Source: G963720475 sp963720475 (GTDB lineage Bacteria > Actinomycetota > Thermoleophilia > Solirubrobacterales > Thermoleophilaceae). Taken from it: a stretch of 64,000 nucleotides of DNA. Positions 50,600 through 58,659 of the stretch are shown one piece after another. Made by a program: the position numbers and the translations under genes. The first letter of the stretch is position 1, and every line of letters starts with the position of its first letter. The notes under the pieces were generated by a model. The model was not told where the DNA came from. It saw nothing but the letters and a program-made list of their open reading frames with translations, and ran no database searches. Where the stretch lies: the NCBI GenBank assembly GCA_963720475.1, contig OY970394.1:1240001-1304000 (forward strand), given 5' to 3'.

Positions 50600-51622
50600 T
50601 TAGCGCTCGGGCCCCTCGCCAGGCAGGAACTCGTTCGTGAAGGTGCCGTCGGCGTTCGTCAATGTCGAGACGAGGCGGTTCTCGCGCATCCAGCTCACGA
50701 ACGCGTCCCACTCGCCCTTGTCCTGGTAGCCGTAGGGATCGCCCTTCGCGGGCAGCAACAGCGGCAGCGTCACCTTCAGCGAGGCGGCCTGGAGCTTTCG
50801 GTCGAGGTCCTTGTTCGCCTTCAACAGCGCGTCGAGTCCCTCCTTGGGGTCGTCCTGCAGTGCCTGCGTACCCCGCGCGAGCGCCCCCATGAACGCGCGT
50901 AGCCGGCTGGCGTTTCGCTCCAGCGCATCCTCGTTAGCGACCACTACGAGCTCGTCGTAGGTGGGGACGCCGGCGTCCTGGATCTTGATGATCTGCGGGT
51001 CCTTGCCCTCCTGCTCGAGCTGGACGCCCTCGTAGTTCCAGAAGCCGCCGAGCGTCGCGTCCACCTTCTTCGACACGAGCGCCGAGCTGAGGTTGAAGCC
51101 GACGTTGCGCTCCTTGACCTTGTCCGGGTTGACGTTCGCCTCGTCGAGCACCGTCTCGAGGTAGGCGGACTGGTACGGAATCCCCGCCGTGCCGACGGTC
51201 TTGCCCGACAGGTCGGCCGGGGTCTTCACATCCGCGCCCGGCAGCGACATGATCGAGGTCAGCGGCTCGCGCACGAGCGCGCCGATCGAGACGACGCGAA
51301 CGTCCTTGTCGCGCGCCTGGAGCACCTCTGGCTGGTAGGAGATCGCGAGGTCCACCTGCCCCGCCGCGACCTGCTTCAGCGGCGCCGACGGGTCGGCCGG
51401 CTGGCGGATCTCGACGTCGAGGCCGACGTCCTCGAAGTAGCCCTTAGCCTGCGCCTCGTAGATGCCCGAGTGGTCGGCGTTGGGAAAGAAGTCCAGCATC
51501 AGCGTGAACTTCTCGGGTGCGCCGGCGGTCAGCTTGTCCTTCTTCTCTCCGCAGCCGGTGGCTACGAGCACGATCGCGGCGAGCGCGACCACGGGGAGGG
51601 CGATGCGGGTCAGGGTCTTCAA
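50600..51622 (-). CDS. thiY: ABC substrate-binding lipoprotein for thiamine pyrimidine precursor (ThiY-like, NMT1/THI5)
   Basis: 340 residues. Lipobox VATGCGEK (Cys24). NMT1/THI5 features: TLMLDFFPNADHSGIYEAQA, KGYFEDVGLDVEIRQPADPS, QVDLAISYQPEVLQ, GTAGIPYQSAYLETVL and a domain crossover near ATLGGFWNYEGVQLEQEGKD. ThiY binds N-formyl-4-amino-5-aminomethyl-2-methylpyrimidine or HMP. TTG start inside the permease stop (TTGA) with GAGGAG upstream. It is the last gene of the riboswitch-controlled operon, which supports the thiamine role. Confidence 0.88.
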   Translation of the reverse strand: MKTLTRIALPVVALAAIVLVATGCGEKKDKLTAGAPEKFTLMLDFFPNADHSGIYEAQAKGYFEDVGLDVEIRQPADPSAPLKQVAAGQVDLAISYQPEVLQARDKDVRVVSIGALVREPLTSIMSLPGADVKTPADLSGKTVGTAGIPYQSAYLETVLDEANVNPDKVKERNVGFNLSSALVSKKVDATLGGFWNYEGVQLEQEGKDPQIIKIQDAGVPTYDELVVVANEDALERNASRLRAFMGALARGTQALQDDPKEGLDALLKANKDLDRKLQAASLKVTLPLLLPAKGDPYGYQDKGEWDAFVSWMRENRLVSTLTNADGTFTNEFLPGEGPER

Positions 51623-52386
51623 GTGGGAGCTCCTCGTTGTCGTTTCCAGGGTACGGCCAGGCGCTCGACCAGCCCGACGAGCGCGAACAGCCCGACCGCC
51701 ATCACGGTAAGGATCACGACGCCGGCGTACACGCGCGGCGTCTCCAGCTGATTGTTGCCGAGGAAGATCAGCCGACCGAGACCGGCGTCGGCGCCCGCGA
51801 CCTCGCCGAATACAGCGCCGATCACGGCCACGCTGGCGGCGATCCGCAGCCCGCCGAAGAAGTGGGGGAGGGCGCTCGGGAGCTCGACGAGGCGCAGGGT
51901 GCGCCGGCGTGAGGCGCCGAGGCTGCGCGTCAGGCGGAGCAGGTCGGCCTCGACGGCATCGAGCCCCGCCATCAGCCCGACGGTGATCGGGAAGAAGCAG
52001 ATCAGCGCGACCATCGCGAGCTTGGGGCCGATCCCGAAGCCGAACGCGAGCACGAAGATCGGGGCGAGGACGAAGATCGGGATCGCCTGTGAGGCAACGA
52101 GTAGCGGGTAGGCGGCGTCGCGAAGTGGCCGGACGAGGTGCATCGCGATGGCCGCTGCCCCGCCGAGCACGATCGCGAGGCCGAGCCCGAGGATCACCTC
52201 CTTGAAGGTCACCCAGGCCTGCTCGAAGAGCAGCGAGCGCTCATCCCAGAGCGCGTCCGCCGTCTCGACCGGTGACGCGACGATCAGGTCGTCGACGGAG
52301 TCGAGCGAGGCTACGAGCTGCCAGGCGCCGATCGCGACCGCCAGCAGCAGCGCAGCGAGCAGGAAGCGTGTCAGTCCGGCGGTCAT
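51619..52386 (-). CDS. thiX: ABC permease of the thiamine-precursor importer (ThiX-like)
   Basis: 255 residues from ATG 52386, overlapping the ATPase stop (ATGA). Six helices with the binding-protein-dependent transport (BPD) motif around FPITVGLMAGLDAVEADLLR, LTRSLGASRRRTLRLVELPS, ALPHFFGGLRIAASVAVIGA, the EAA loop that docks the ATPase. A longer upstream reading to 52614 is out of place over the ATPase gene and rejected. Cytoplasmic-membrane component between ThiZ and ThiY. Confidence 0.9.
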   Translation of the reverse strand: MTAGLTRFLLAALLLAVAIGAWQLVASLDSVDDLIVASPVETADALWDERSLLFEQAWVTFKEVILGLGLAIVLGGAAAIAMHLVRPLRDAAYPLLVASQAIPIFVLAPIFVLAFGFGIGPKLAMVALICFFPITVGLMAGLDAVEADLLRLTRSLGASRRRTLRLVELPSALPHFFGGLRIAASVAVIGAVFGEVAGADAGLGRLIFLGNNQLETPRVYAGVVILTVMAVGLFALVGLVERLAVPWKRQRGAPT

Positions 52387-53192
52387 GCCCCGAGAGCCCC
52401 CAGAGCCGTGCGCTTCAGCTCGGCGAAGGCGGGGTCGGTGACGGTCTCGCGCCGCGGCCGGGGGCGCTCGAGCGGGACCTCGATCTCCGCGACGACCGAT
52501 CCGGGGCGCGGTGACAGGACGATCACGCGGTCGGCGAGGAAGAGCGCCTCCTCGACGTCGTGGGTGACGAGCAGCGTCGTCCGCGGCTCGTGGCGGAGCG
52601 CGTCGGCGAGCCACTCCTGCATCCCTCCGCGCGTGAGCGAGTCGAGCGAGGCGAACGGCTCGTCGAGCAGCAGCAGGGGCCGGCCGGCGAGCAGCGTGCG
52701 GAGGAACGCGACGCGCTGGCGCATGCCGCCGGAGAGCTCGTATGGGCGGGCGCGGGCGAACTCGGCGAGACCGAAGCGCTCGAACAGCGGCAGCGCGCGA
52801 CGGCGCGACTCACGCCGGCGGACGCCCTCGCACTCGAGCGCGAGGCCGGCGTTGTCGAGCGCCGAGCGCCAGGGGAGCAGCAGGTCGCGCTGTGGCATGT
52901 AGGCGCACTCTTCGAGGCGCGCGCCCTGCTCGCGCGCGCCGTGGACGCTCACACTCCCCGCGTCCGGCTCCTGCAGGCCGCAGACCAGCTCGAGCAGCGT
53001 CGACTTCCCGCACCCGGAAGGGCCGACGACAGCGACCAGCTCCCCGGCGGCGAGCTCGAGGTCGAGCCCGCGCAGCGCCTCGACCGCGTCGCCGCGCGCG
53101 CGGTAGCTGCGACCGACGCCGCTCAGCGCCGCCGCCACATCCTTCGAAATCAAGCGAGGCTCCCTGCCGGGAGCCTCGAGCCTCGTCTGCAT
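52383..53192 (-). CDS. thiZ: ABC ATPase of the thiamine-precursor importer (ThiZ-like)
   Basis: 269 residues from ATG 53192. This start, not the ATG at 53210, is chosen because the latter lies inside the conserved GGGTAATGCC of the TPP riboswitch, while GGAGGGA sits three bases before 53192. Walker A GPSGCGKSTLLE, Q-loop AYMPQRDLLLPWRSALDN, signature YELSGGMRQRVAFLRTLL, Walker B LLLLDEPFASLDSL and switch LLVTHDVEEAL. The type matches SsuB/ThiZ ATPases. First gene of the operon. Confidence 0.9.
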   Translation of the reverse strand: MQTRLEAPGREPRLISKDVAAALSGVGRSYRARGDAVEALRGLDLELAAGELVAVVGPSGCGKSTLLELVCGLQEPDAGSVSVHGAREQGARLEECAYMPQRDLLLPWRSALDNAGLALECEGVRRRESRRRALPLFERFGLAEFARARPYELSGGMRQRVAFLRTLLAGRPLLLLDEPFASLDSLTRGGMQEWLADALRHEPRTTLLVTHDVEEALFLADRVIVLSPRPGSVVAEIEVPLERPRPRRETVTDPAFAELKRTALGALGA

Positions 53193-53196
53193 CGCT

Positions 53197-53297
53197 CCCT
53201 CCGCGGGCATTACCCCACAGGTTCTAAGGGTCAGCGCCGGTCATGAGCGCTATCTCAGCCCGCCTCCGCGAGCACCCCTGATTTACCGCTAGGAGTC
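53197..53297 (-). ncRNA. TPP riboswitch (THI element)
   Basis: On the minus strand, the conserved blocks occur in order: GGGGTGC (53278-53272), GGCTGAGA (53260-53253, the pyrimidine-sensing T-loop), ACCCTTAGAACCTG (53231-53218, pyrophosphate-sensor helices) and GGGTAATGCC (53215-53206), ending in GCGGAGGGA. P1 can form between CTCC/GCGG near the 5' end and CCGC/GGAG at the 3' end. The 3' strand of P1 contains the ribosome site for thiZ (GGAGGGA, 53202-53196), so TPP binding would sequester it: translational control. It begins at the stop codon of the upstream hydrolase gene. Confidence 0.93.
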
Positions 53298-54229
53298 TAG
53301 CCAGCCATCCAGGCGCGCTTCAAGAAGGCCCCCGCGCGCGCCAGGGCGAACTCAGAGCTTGGCAGGACGCCGGCGTGGAGCTGGAAGTTGTGCCAGAGCC
53401 CCTCGTAGCGCTCGAGCTCTACCTGCGAGCCCGCCTCGCCGGCTCGTTCGACGAGGCGCTCCGAGTCGCTCAGCAGGATCTCGTCGGAGCCGACCTGGAC
53501 GAGCGTCGGCGGCAACCCGGCGAGGTCGCCGAACAGCGGCGAGCAGCCAGGGTCGCTCGCCGCGAGCTCCCCGCGGTAGAGGTCGGCAAAGCGGGTGATC
53601 CCGGCGACGCTCAGCATCGGGTCGAGATCCTCACGCTCCGTGATGCTCGCGCCCGACAGGGACAGGTCGAGCCAGGGGGAGATCAGGTACAGCGCCGCCG
53701 GCAGCGGGACGCCCTCGGCCTTGAGTCGGATAGTCGTGGCGAGTGCGAGTCCGCCCCCGGCGGAGTCGCCGAACAGCGCCACGCGTGCCGGCGCTGCGCC
53801 GTCGGCGAGCAGCGCGCGGTAGGCGGCGACGGCGTCGTCGAGCGCGGCCGGATAGGGGTTTTCCGGCGCCAGCCGGTAGTCGAGCGAGATCGTGGCTGCG
53901 GCCGCCTCGCGCCCGAGCACGGCCGCGAGCACGCGTTCGCCGCGCGGGGAGCCCCATACGTACCCGCCGCCGTGGAGGTAGAGGATCGTCGGGGCACCGG
54001 GGGCGAGCGGCGGTCCCGGTGGCCGAACGCGCTCGCCGCCTACGCCGCCGAGGGCGATCGGCTCGACAATAGTCCCGCTCGGCACCATGTTCCCGCGCCC
54101 GAGCGTCTCCATCCCGGTGCGCTGGACGCTGACGGGGACCCCGTCCGCGAGCAGCGGCTTTACGCTCGCCTCGAGCCCGGCCCGCATCATCGCGCGGAGC
54201 CGCGGTCGTTCGCGAACAGTGCCGCTCAC
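53297..54229 (-). CDS. Alpha/beta hydrolase (HSL family esterase)
   Basis: 310 residues from GTG 54229, overlapping the CoxE-like stop (GTGA). Oxyanion motif YLHGGGYVWGSPRGE, nucleophile elbow FGDSAGGGLALA, catalytic Asp in VQVGSDEILLSDSERL and His in EGLWHNFQLHAG: the hormone-sensitive-lipase type serine esterase. DYRLAPENPYPAALDDAVAA is a family block. Probably acts on short acyl esters. Ends at the first base of the TPP riboswitch. Confidence 0.92.
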   Translation of the reverse strand: MSGTVRERPRLRAMMRAGLEASVKPLLADGVPVSVQRTGMETLGRGNMVPSGTIVEPIALGGVGGERVRPPGPPLAPGAPTILYLHGGGYVWGSPRGERVLAAVLGREAAAATISLDYRLAPENPYPAALDDAVAAYRALLADGAAPARVALFGDSAGGGLALATTIRLKAEGVPLPAALYLISPWLDLSLSGASITEREDLDPMLSVAGITRFADLYRGELAASDPGCSPLFGDLAGLPPTLVQVGSDEILLSDSERLVERAGEAGSQVELERYEGLWHNFQLHAGVLPSSEFALARAGAFLKRAWMAG

Positions 54230-55605
54230 GCGGTCGTGCCCGGGCGCAGGTCGGTGAGGGCGTTGACGAACACCTCGAGCTGCTTCGTCGTCCAACACTC
54301 GAAGACGCCGTCGCAGTGGGTCTCGTATGCCCGGATGACCGAGTCGCCGTAGTTCCAGTAGAGCTTCGGCTCCGGGTTGATCCAGAAGGTGCGCCCGGCG
54401 CGCTCCGAGATCCGGGCGAACACGTCGGCGTGCGGCTCACGGCCGTTGGTGCGCGCATCGCCGAGGACGATCACGGTCGAGCGCGGGTCGAGGTCGTCCA
54501 CCACCTGCTCGTAGAACTCGAGCCACACGCGCCCGTAGTCCGTGTAGCCCGAGACGTCGGCGACGCCGGCGTCGGTCGCGATCGCATGGGCGATCTTCTT
54601 GAACGAGCGCTCGCGCTCGAAGACGTCGGTCACCTCCGAGATCCGCTCGACGAAGACGAACGAGCGCAGCTTGCGGAACGAGTCGTGGAGGGCGTGCAGG
54701 ACCGAGAGGAAGAACACGCTCGCGCTCGTCACGGAGGTCGAGACGTCGCAGAGCACGTACAGCTCTGGTCGCCGGGGGCGCTTGGGCCGGTAGCGCAGCC
54801 GCAGCGGGACGCCGCCGGTCTCGAGCGAGGTTCGCAGCGTGCGGCGCATGTCCACGACCTGCGAGCTGCGCCGGCCGCGCTGCTCGTTGCCGCGCGTCGC
54901 GAGGCGACGGCGCAGTTGGGAGACGACGCGGTGGACCGCGGCCAGATCCTGGAGCGGGTTCGAGGGGAGCGCGCGGTCGAACTCGCGCAGCGGCTTCGCT
55001 GCCGGCAGCGACTCCGTGCGCTCGATCAGGTCGCGCTCGAGCTCGCGGCGCAGGTGGCGCTCGAACTCGCGCAGGCGCTCCCGCGGCACAGAATCGGGAT
55101 CGGGCCTGGCGGCCGGGTCGCCGGACTGGCCCTTGAGCCCGAGCGTCCGCCGGATCCGCTGGACGTCCACGCCGATCACGCCGCTGCCGTCGCCCTCGCG
55201 GCCGAAGGCGGCGATCGCCAGTCGCGCGAGGTCGCGCAGCTCGGACTCGTCGCCGTCGCGCAGCGCCTGGCGAATACGCTCGCGCAGGCTGTCGAGGTCG
55301 AGGTTCGCTCCTTCGCCGAGCTCGAAGCTCTGCTCGCCCATGTCGCGCTCGAGGGCCTCGCGCTCGACGGCGCGGAAGAAGAAGCGGTCGAACAGCAGCT
55401 CGAACACGCGGCGGTCTTCCTGCGACTTCGCGAGTGTCGCCGCCAGCGCCTCGCGGAAGTCCTCCTGCGGCGTCCAGGGGACGTGCTCGAGCGCCTCGAA
55501 GGCGTCGAGCAGCTCGGAGGTGCCGACCGCCATCCCCTCGGCGCGCAGCTCCTCGGCGAAGTCCAGCACCCGGGGGGCGAAGCCGGGCGGGCCGCCCGCA
55601 GTCAT
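54226..55605 (-). CDS. VWA-domain protein (CoxE/MoxR-associated)
   Basis: 459 residues from ATG 55605. N-terminal CoxE region (VLDFAEELRAEGMAVGTSEL; FREALAATLAKSQEDRRVFE), a charged, Arg-rich middle (RERLREFERHLRRELERDLI), and a C-terminal von Willebrand A domain with the metal-site motif VLCDVSTSVTSASVFFL (DxSxS) and TVIVLGDARTNG. CoxE works with a MoxR AAA+ ATPase as a metal-insertion chaperone. The MoxR gene lies three bases upstream. No CO dehydrogenase is nearby. Confidence 0.88.
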   Translation of the reverse strand: MTAGGPPGFAPRVLDFAEELRAEGMAVGTSELLDAFEALEHVPWTPQEDFREALAATLAKSQEDRRVFELLFDRFFFRAVEREALERDMGEQSFELGEGANLDLDSLRERIRQALRDGDESELRDLARLAIAAFGREGDGSGVIGVDVQRIRRTLGLKGQSGDPAARPDPDSVPRERLREFERHLRRELERDLIERTESLPAAKPLREFDRALPSNPLQDLAAVHRVVSQLRRRLATRGNEQRGRRSSQVVDMRRTLRTSLETGGVPLRLRYRPKRPRRPELYVLCDVSTSVTSASVFFLSVLHALHDSFRKLRSFVFVERISEVTDVFERERSFKKIAHAIATDAGVADVSGYTDYGRVWLEFYEQVVDDLDPRSTVIVLGDARTNGREPHADVFARISERAGRTFWINPEPKLYWNYGDSVIRAYETHCDGVFECWTTKQLEVFVNALTDLRPGTTA

Positions 55606-55607
55606 CG

Positions 55608-56510
55608 TCAGCTCGCCTGGCGTCCTGCGCCGAGGACGTCGCCGGAGAGCTTCACCCCGACGCGCTCGGCGACGACATCGAGGTCCGTGCGGTGCTTGAC
55701 GATGATGCTCATCGTCTGCTGCAGCACGGCCTCGTCGATGTCGTCGGCGCCGAGCAACAGCAGCGCTCGCGCCCAGTCGATCGATTCGGCGATCGAGGGT
55801 GGCTTCTTCAGGTCGAGCGCGCGTACCTCGTGGATGATCTCGACGAGCTTGCGCGCGACCGATTGGGACAGCTCGGGCGCGTGCATCTGGACGATCTCGA
55901 GCTCGCGCTCGAGGTCCGGGTAGTCGAGCCAGAGGTAGAGGCAGCGGCGCTTGAGCGCCTCCGTCAGCTCGCGCGAGTCGTTCGAGGTCAGCAGCACGAG
56001 CGGGCGCGAGCGCGCCTCGACGACGCCGAGCTCGGGGATCGAGATCTGGAAGTCCGACAGGACCTCGAGCAGCATTGCCTCGAACTCGTGGTCCGTCTTG
56101 TCGATCTCGTCTATCAGCAGTACGACCGGCTCGGTCTCGGCGATGGCGCTCAGCAGCGGGCGCGAGAGCAGGAACTCCTCGCCGAAGATGTCGTCCTTGA
56201 CCTCGCGCCAGCCGGTGTCGGCGGCCTCGGTCTGGATTCGCAGCAGCTGCTTGCGGTAGTTCCACTCGTACAGCGCCTTGGCCTCGTCGAGGCCCTCGTA
56301 GCACTGGAGGCGGATCAGCTTGCGGCCCGTCGCGCGCGAGAGCGCCTTCGCGAGCTCGGTCTTGCCGACCCCCGCGGGTCCTTCGACGAGCACCGGCTTG
56401 CCCAGCTTTGCCGCGAGATAGGAGACCAGCGCGGTGGACTCGCCCGCCAGATAGTCGGCCGCCTTGAGGCGCTCGCGCACCTCCTCGACCGTATGGAGCT
56501 CCGAAGCCAT
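55608..56510 (-). CDS. MoxR-family AAA+ ATPase (CoxD-like)
   Basis: 300 residues. Walker A GPAGVGKT (44-51), Walker B LLIDEID (131-137), sensor VLLTSNDSRELTEALKRRCL with the arginine finger region, and C-terminal lid (IAESIDWARALLLLGADDID). QCYEGLDEAKALYEWNYRKQ is the CoxD/MoxR signature block. It powers remodelling with its VWA partner, encoded next. Divergent from a small membrane gene 22 bases away. Confidence 0.92.
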   Translation of the reverse strand: MASELHTVEEVRERLKAADYLAGESTALVSYLAAKLGKPVLVEGPAGVGKTELAKALSRATGRKLIRLQCYEGLDEAKALYEWNYRKQLLRIQTEAADTGWREVKDDIFGEEFLLSRPLLSAIAETEPVVLLIDEIDKTDHEFEAMLLEVLSDFQISIPELGVVEARSRPLVLLTSNDSRELTEALKRRCLYLWLDYPDLERELEIVQMHAPELSQSVARKLVEIIHEVRALDLKKPPSIAESIDWARALLLLGADDIDEAVLQQTMSIIVKHRTDLDVVAERVGVKLSGDVLGAGRQAS

Positions 56511-56532
56511 CTCCTACAGGATACTTTCGACG

Positions 56533-56766
56533 ATGATCTTGGCCCTCCAGATCCCGCTCGCCGACCTGCTCGACCAGACGCGCGGCCCATCGGAGTCGGG
56601 CGACTTCTCGGTCGACCCGAGCGCATTCATCATCCTGATGCTCGTCGGCTTCCTCGTCGGCGTGGGCGGCCACTTGTTCAAGTCGAAGGTGATGATCGCC
56701 GCCGGCGTGATCATGATCTTCCTCGCGACCGTCGGTCTGCCGGTCTACCTCTCGATCTCGAAGTAG
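56533..56766 (+). CDS. Small two-helix membrane protein (77 aa)
   Basis: ATG at 56533. Two hydrophobic helices (AFIILMLVGFLVGVGGHLF and VMIAAGVIMIFLATVGLPVY) separated by KSK. An earlier in-frame start at 56464 would run over the MoxR start and is unlikely. No family recognised. Two bases separate it from the next secreted protein. Confidence 0.65.
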   Translation: MILALQIPLADLLDQTRGPSESGDFSVDPSAFIILMLVGFLVGVGGHLFKSKVMIAAGVIMIFLATVGLPVYLSISK

Positions 56767-56768
56767 CG

Positions 56769-57293
56769 ATGCAGCTGCTGCTCGCGCTCGTGCTGGTAGT
56801 GCTCGCGCTCGGCGTCGCCCCGCCCGCGACCACCGGCGCAGCCGGCGCGTCCGCGAGCTGCGACTGCAGCGACCTCACGGCTACCGTGCCGAGCGCGCGG
56901 CTGCGGGAGGGGCGGATGGTGGTGACGCTCCGCTGGGTCCTGCGCTGCACGGGCGGGACCTCCGGTCGCTGCGAGGGCGAGCTCGGGGTCCGCTCGGTCG
57001 CCTCGCCGACGAGCAGGCTGCGTTTCCACGGCACGCGCGATGATCAGCCGCTGCCGGTGAAGTGCAAGGGGCTGCCCGAGTGCCGCCCACGCTCGCGCGA
57101 CGTCGAGATCAGCGTCCCGGTCACGCGCGCGAGCGATTCGCGCCTCGCTCCGGTGCGGCTGATGCGCAAGCTGCTCGCCGGACGGCGCATCACCGTCGAG
57201 GTCGAACGCACCTGCGCAAAGCGCGATCTCGCCAACTCGAAGCTCAGGATCAAGTTCGACTCCGACGGCCGCTTCCAGTCGAAGCCGGGCTGA
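56769..57293 (+). CDS. Secreted cysteine-rich protein, unknown (174 aa)
   Basis: ATG at 56769. Signal peptide (LLLALVLVVLALGVAPPA) with cleavage near TGAAGASA. The mature domain has seven cysteines (SCDCSDL, LRCTGG, RCEGEL, VKCKGLPECRP, ERTCAK), suggesting disulfides, and alternating beta strands (RMVVTLRWVL; RDVEISVPVTRA; ITVEVERTC). No known family. Follows the small membrane gene directly. Confidence 0.65.
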   Translation: MQLLLALVLVVLALGVAPPATTGAAGASASCDCSDLTATVPSARLREGRMVVTLRWVLRCTGGTSGRCEGELGVRSVASPTSRLRFHGTRDDQPLPVKCKGLPECRPRSRDVEISVPVTRASDSRLAPVRLMRKLLAGRRITVEVERTCAKRDLANSKLRIKFDSDGRFQSKPG

Positions 57294-57372
57294 GAGGGCT
57301 GAGGGCGGCACCGCGGCGCGGGTATCCTCTCGGCCCGGTCAGTCAAGCCCGCCCACGCGAGAGGAGCAGCGT

Positions 57373-58488
57373 TTGAGCGAAGTCCAGTCGGGCCTCGAGG
57401 GCGTCATCGCCTTCGAGACCGAGATCGCCGAGCCCGACCGCGAGGGCGGCGCGCTGCGCTACCGCGGCGTGGACATCGAGGACCTCGTCGGCACCATCCC
57501 GTTCGAGCGGGTCTGGGGCCTGCTCGTGGACGGCTCCTACGATCCGGGTCTCGCTCCCGCCGAGCCGCATTCGCTCGCGATCCGATCCGGCGACCCGCGC
57601 GTGGACATGCAGGCCGCGCTCGCGATGCTCGCGCCCGAGTGGGGCCTCGGCCAGTTGATCGACATCTCCGACGAGCAGGCGCGGCTCGACCTCGCGCGCG
57701 TGTCGGCGATGGGGCTGTCGTTCGTCGCCCAGTCCGCCCGCGCGGGGCGGCCACCCGTCCCGCAAGCGGAGATCGACAAGGCGCAGTCCATCCCCGAGCG
57801 CTTCCTGATTCGCTGGCGCGGCGAGGCCGATCCACACCACGCCCAGGCGATCGACGCATACTGGATCTCGGCGGCCGAGCACGGCATGAACGCATCAACC
57901 TTCACCGCGCGGGTCGTCGCCTCGACCGGTGCCGACGTCGCCGCGTGCCTCTCGGCCGCGGTCGGCGCGTTGTCGGGCCCGCTGCACGGTGGCGCGCCCT
58001 CGCGCGTGCTGCACATGCTCGAGGAGGTCGAGCGCACCGGCGATGCCGAGAGCTATGTCAAGCAGGTGCTCGATTCGGGCGAGCGGCTGATGGGCTTCGG
58101 CCATCGCGTGTACCGTGCCGAGGATCCGCGTGCGCGGGTGCTCCGGCGGACCGCGCGTGCGATCGGCGCGCCGCGCCTCGAGGTCGCCGAGGCGCTCGAG
58201 CAGTCGGCGCTCGCGGAGCTCAAGGCGCGCAAGCCCGACCGCGTGCTCGCGACGAACGTCGAGTTCTGGTCTGCGGTGGTGCTCGACTTCGCCGGTGTGC
58301 CGCCCGAGCTGTTCACGCCGCTGTTCGCCTCGGCCCGGGTGGCCGGCTGGTCGGCACACATCCTCGAGCAGAAGCGCGAGGGCCGGTTGATCCGGCCGAC
58401 CGCCAACTACGTCGGGCCCCCGCCGCGGGCGGCGTCGGACGTCCCAGGCGCCGAGCTGTTCGCGCGGGCCCAGGAGAGCTTGGCTTGA
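57373..58488 (+). CDS. gltA: Citrate synthase
   Basis: 371 residues, TTG start preceded by GAGAGGAG. Catalytic residues: His205 in LSGPLHGGAPS, His244 in LMGFGHRVYRAEDPR, Asp305 in VVLDFAGVP; His170 in AAEHGMNASTFTARV. TNVEFWSAVVLDFAG and GWSAHILEQKREGRLIRPTA are the C-terminal family blocks. It condenses oxaloacetate and acetyl-CoA. Length fits the type II-like bacterial/actinobacterial short form; a 2-methylcitrate synthase cannot be excluded. Confidence 0.92.
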   Translation: MSEVQSGLEGVIAFETEIAEPDREGGALRYRGVDIEDLVGTIPFERVWGLLVDGSYDPGLAPAEPHSLAIRSGDPRVDMQAALAMLAPEWGLGQLIDISDEQARLDLARVSAMGLSFVAQSARAGRPPVPQAEIDKAQSIPERFLIRWRGEADPHHAQAIDAYWISAAEHGMNASTFTARVVASTGADVAACLSAAVGALSGPLHGGAPSRVLHMLEEVERTGDAESYVKQVLDSGERLMGFGHRVYRAEDPRARVLRRTARAIGAPRLEVAEALEQSALAELKARKPDRVLATNVEFWSAVVLDFAGVPPELFTPLFASARVAGWSAHILEQKREGRLIRPTANYVGPPPRAASDVPGAELFARAQESLA

Positions 58489-58560
58489 GGTGGCTGATTC
58501 CACGACCCCGCACACACGGATGACGCGCCATAGCGGCGCTGGATCGCCACCCGTGCCCTC

Positions 58561-58584
58561 GCCGATAGCTCAACTGCTATCGGC
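58561..58584 (+). terminator. Hairpin after citrate synthase, candidate terminator
   Basis: GCCGATAGC (58561-58569) and GCTATCGGC (58576-58584) form a perfect 9-bp stem with a 6-base loop, 72 bases after the citrate synthase stop and 75 before the next ATG. Only TTCGG follows, without a true T-run, as is common for GC-rich actinobacterial terminators. Confidence 0.5.
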
Positions 58585-58659
58585 TTCGGTCCCGGACGGC
58601 GCCCAGCTTGCTCTGGCGCGCCCCCGCACGCACACGGCCGCGGAAACAACCACCTAGCG

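Noticed and set aside
53192..53210. thiZ start at ATG 53210
   Set aside because: This ATG is part of the conserved GGGTAATGCC of the TPP riboswitch; the ATG at 53192 has a ribosome site.
58489..58659. Possible tRNA or small RNA in the gap after citrate synthase
   Set aside because: No T-loop GGTTCRANTCC or cloverleaf could be traced; only the hairpin at 58561-58584 stands out.
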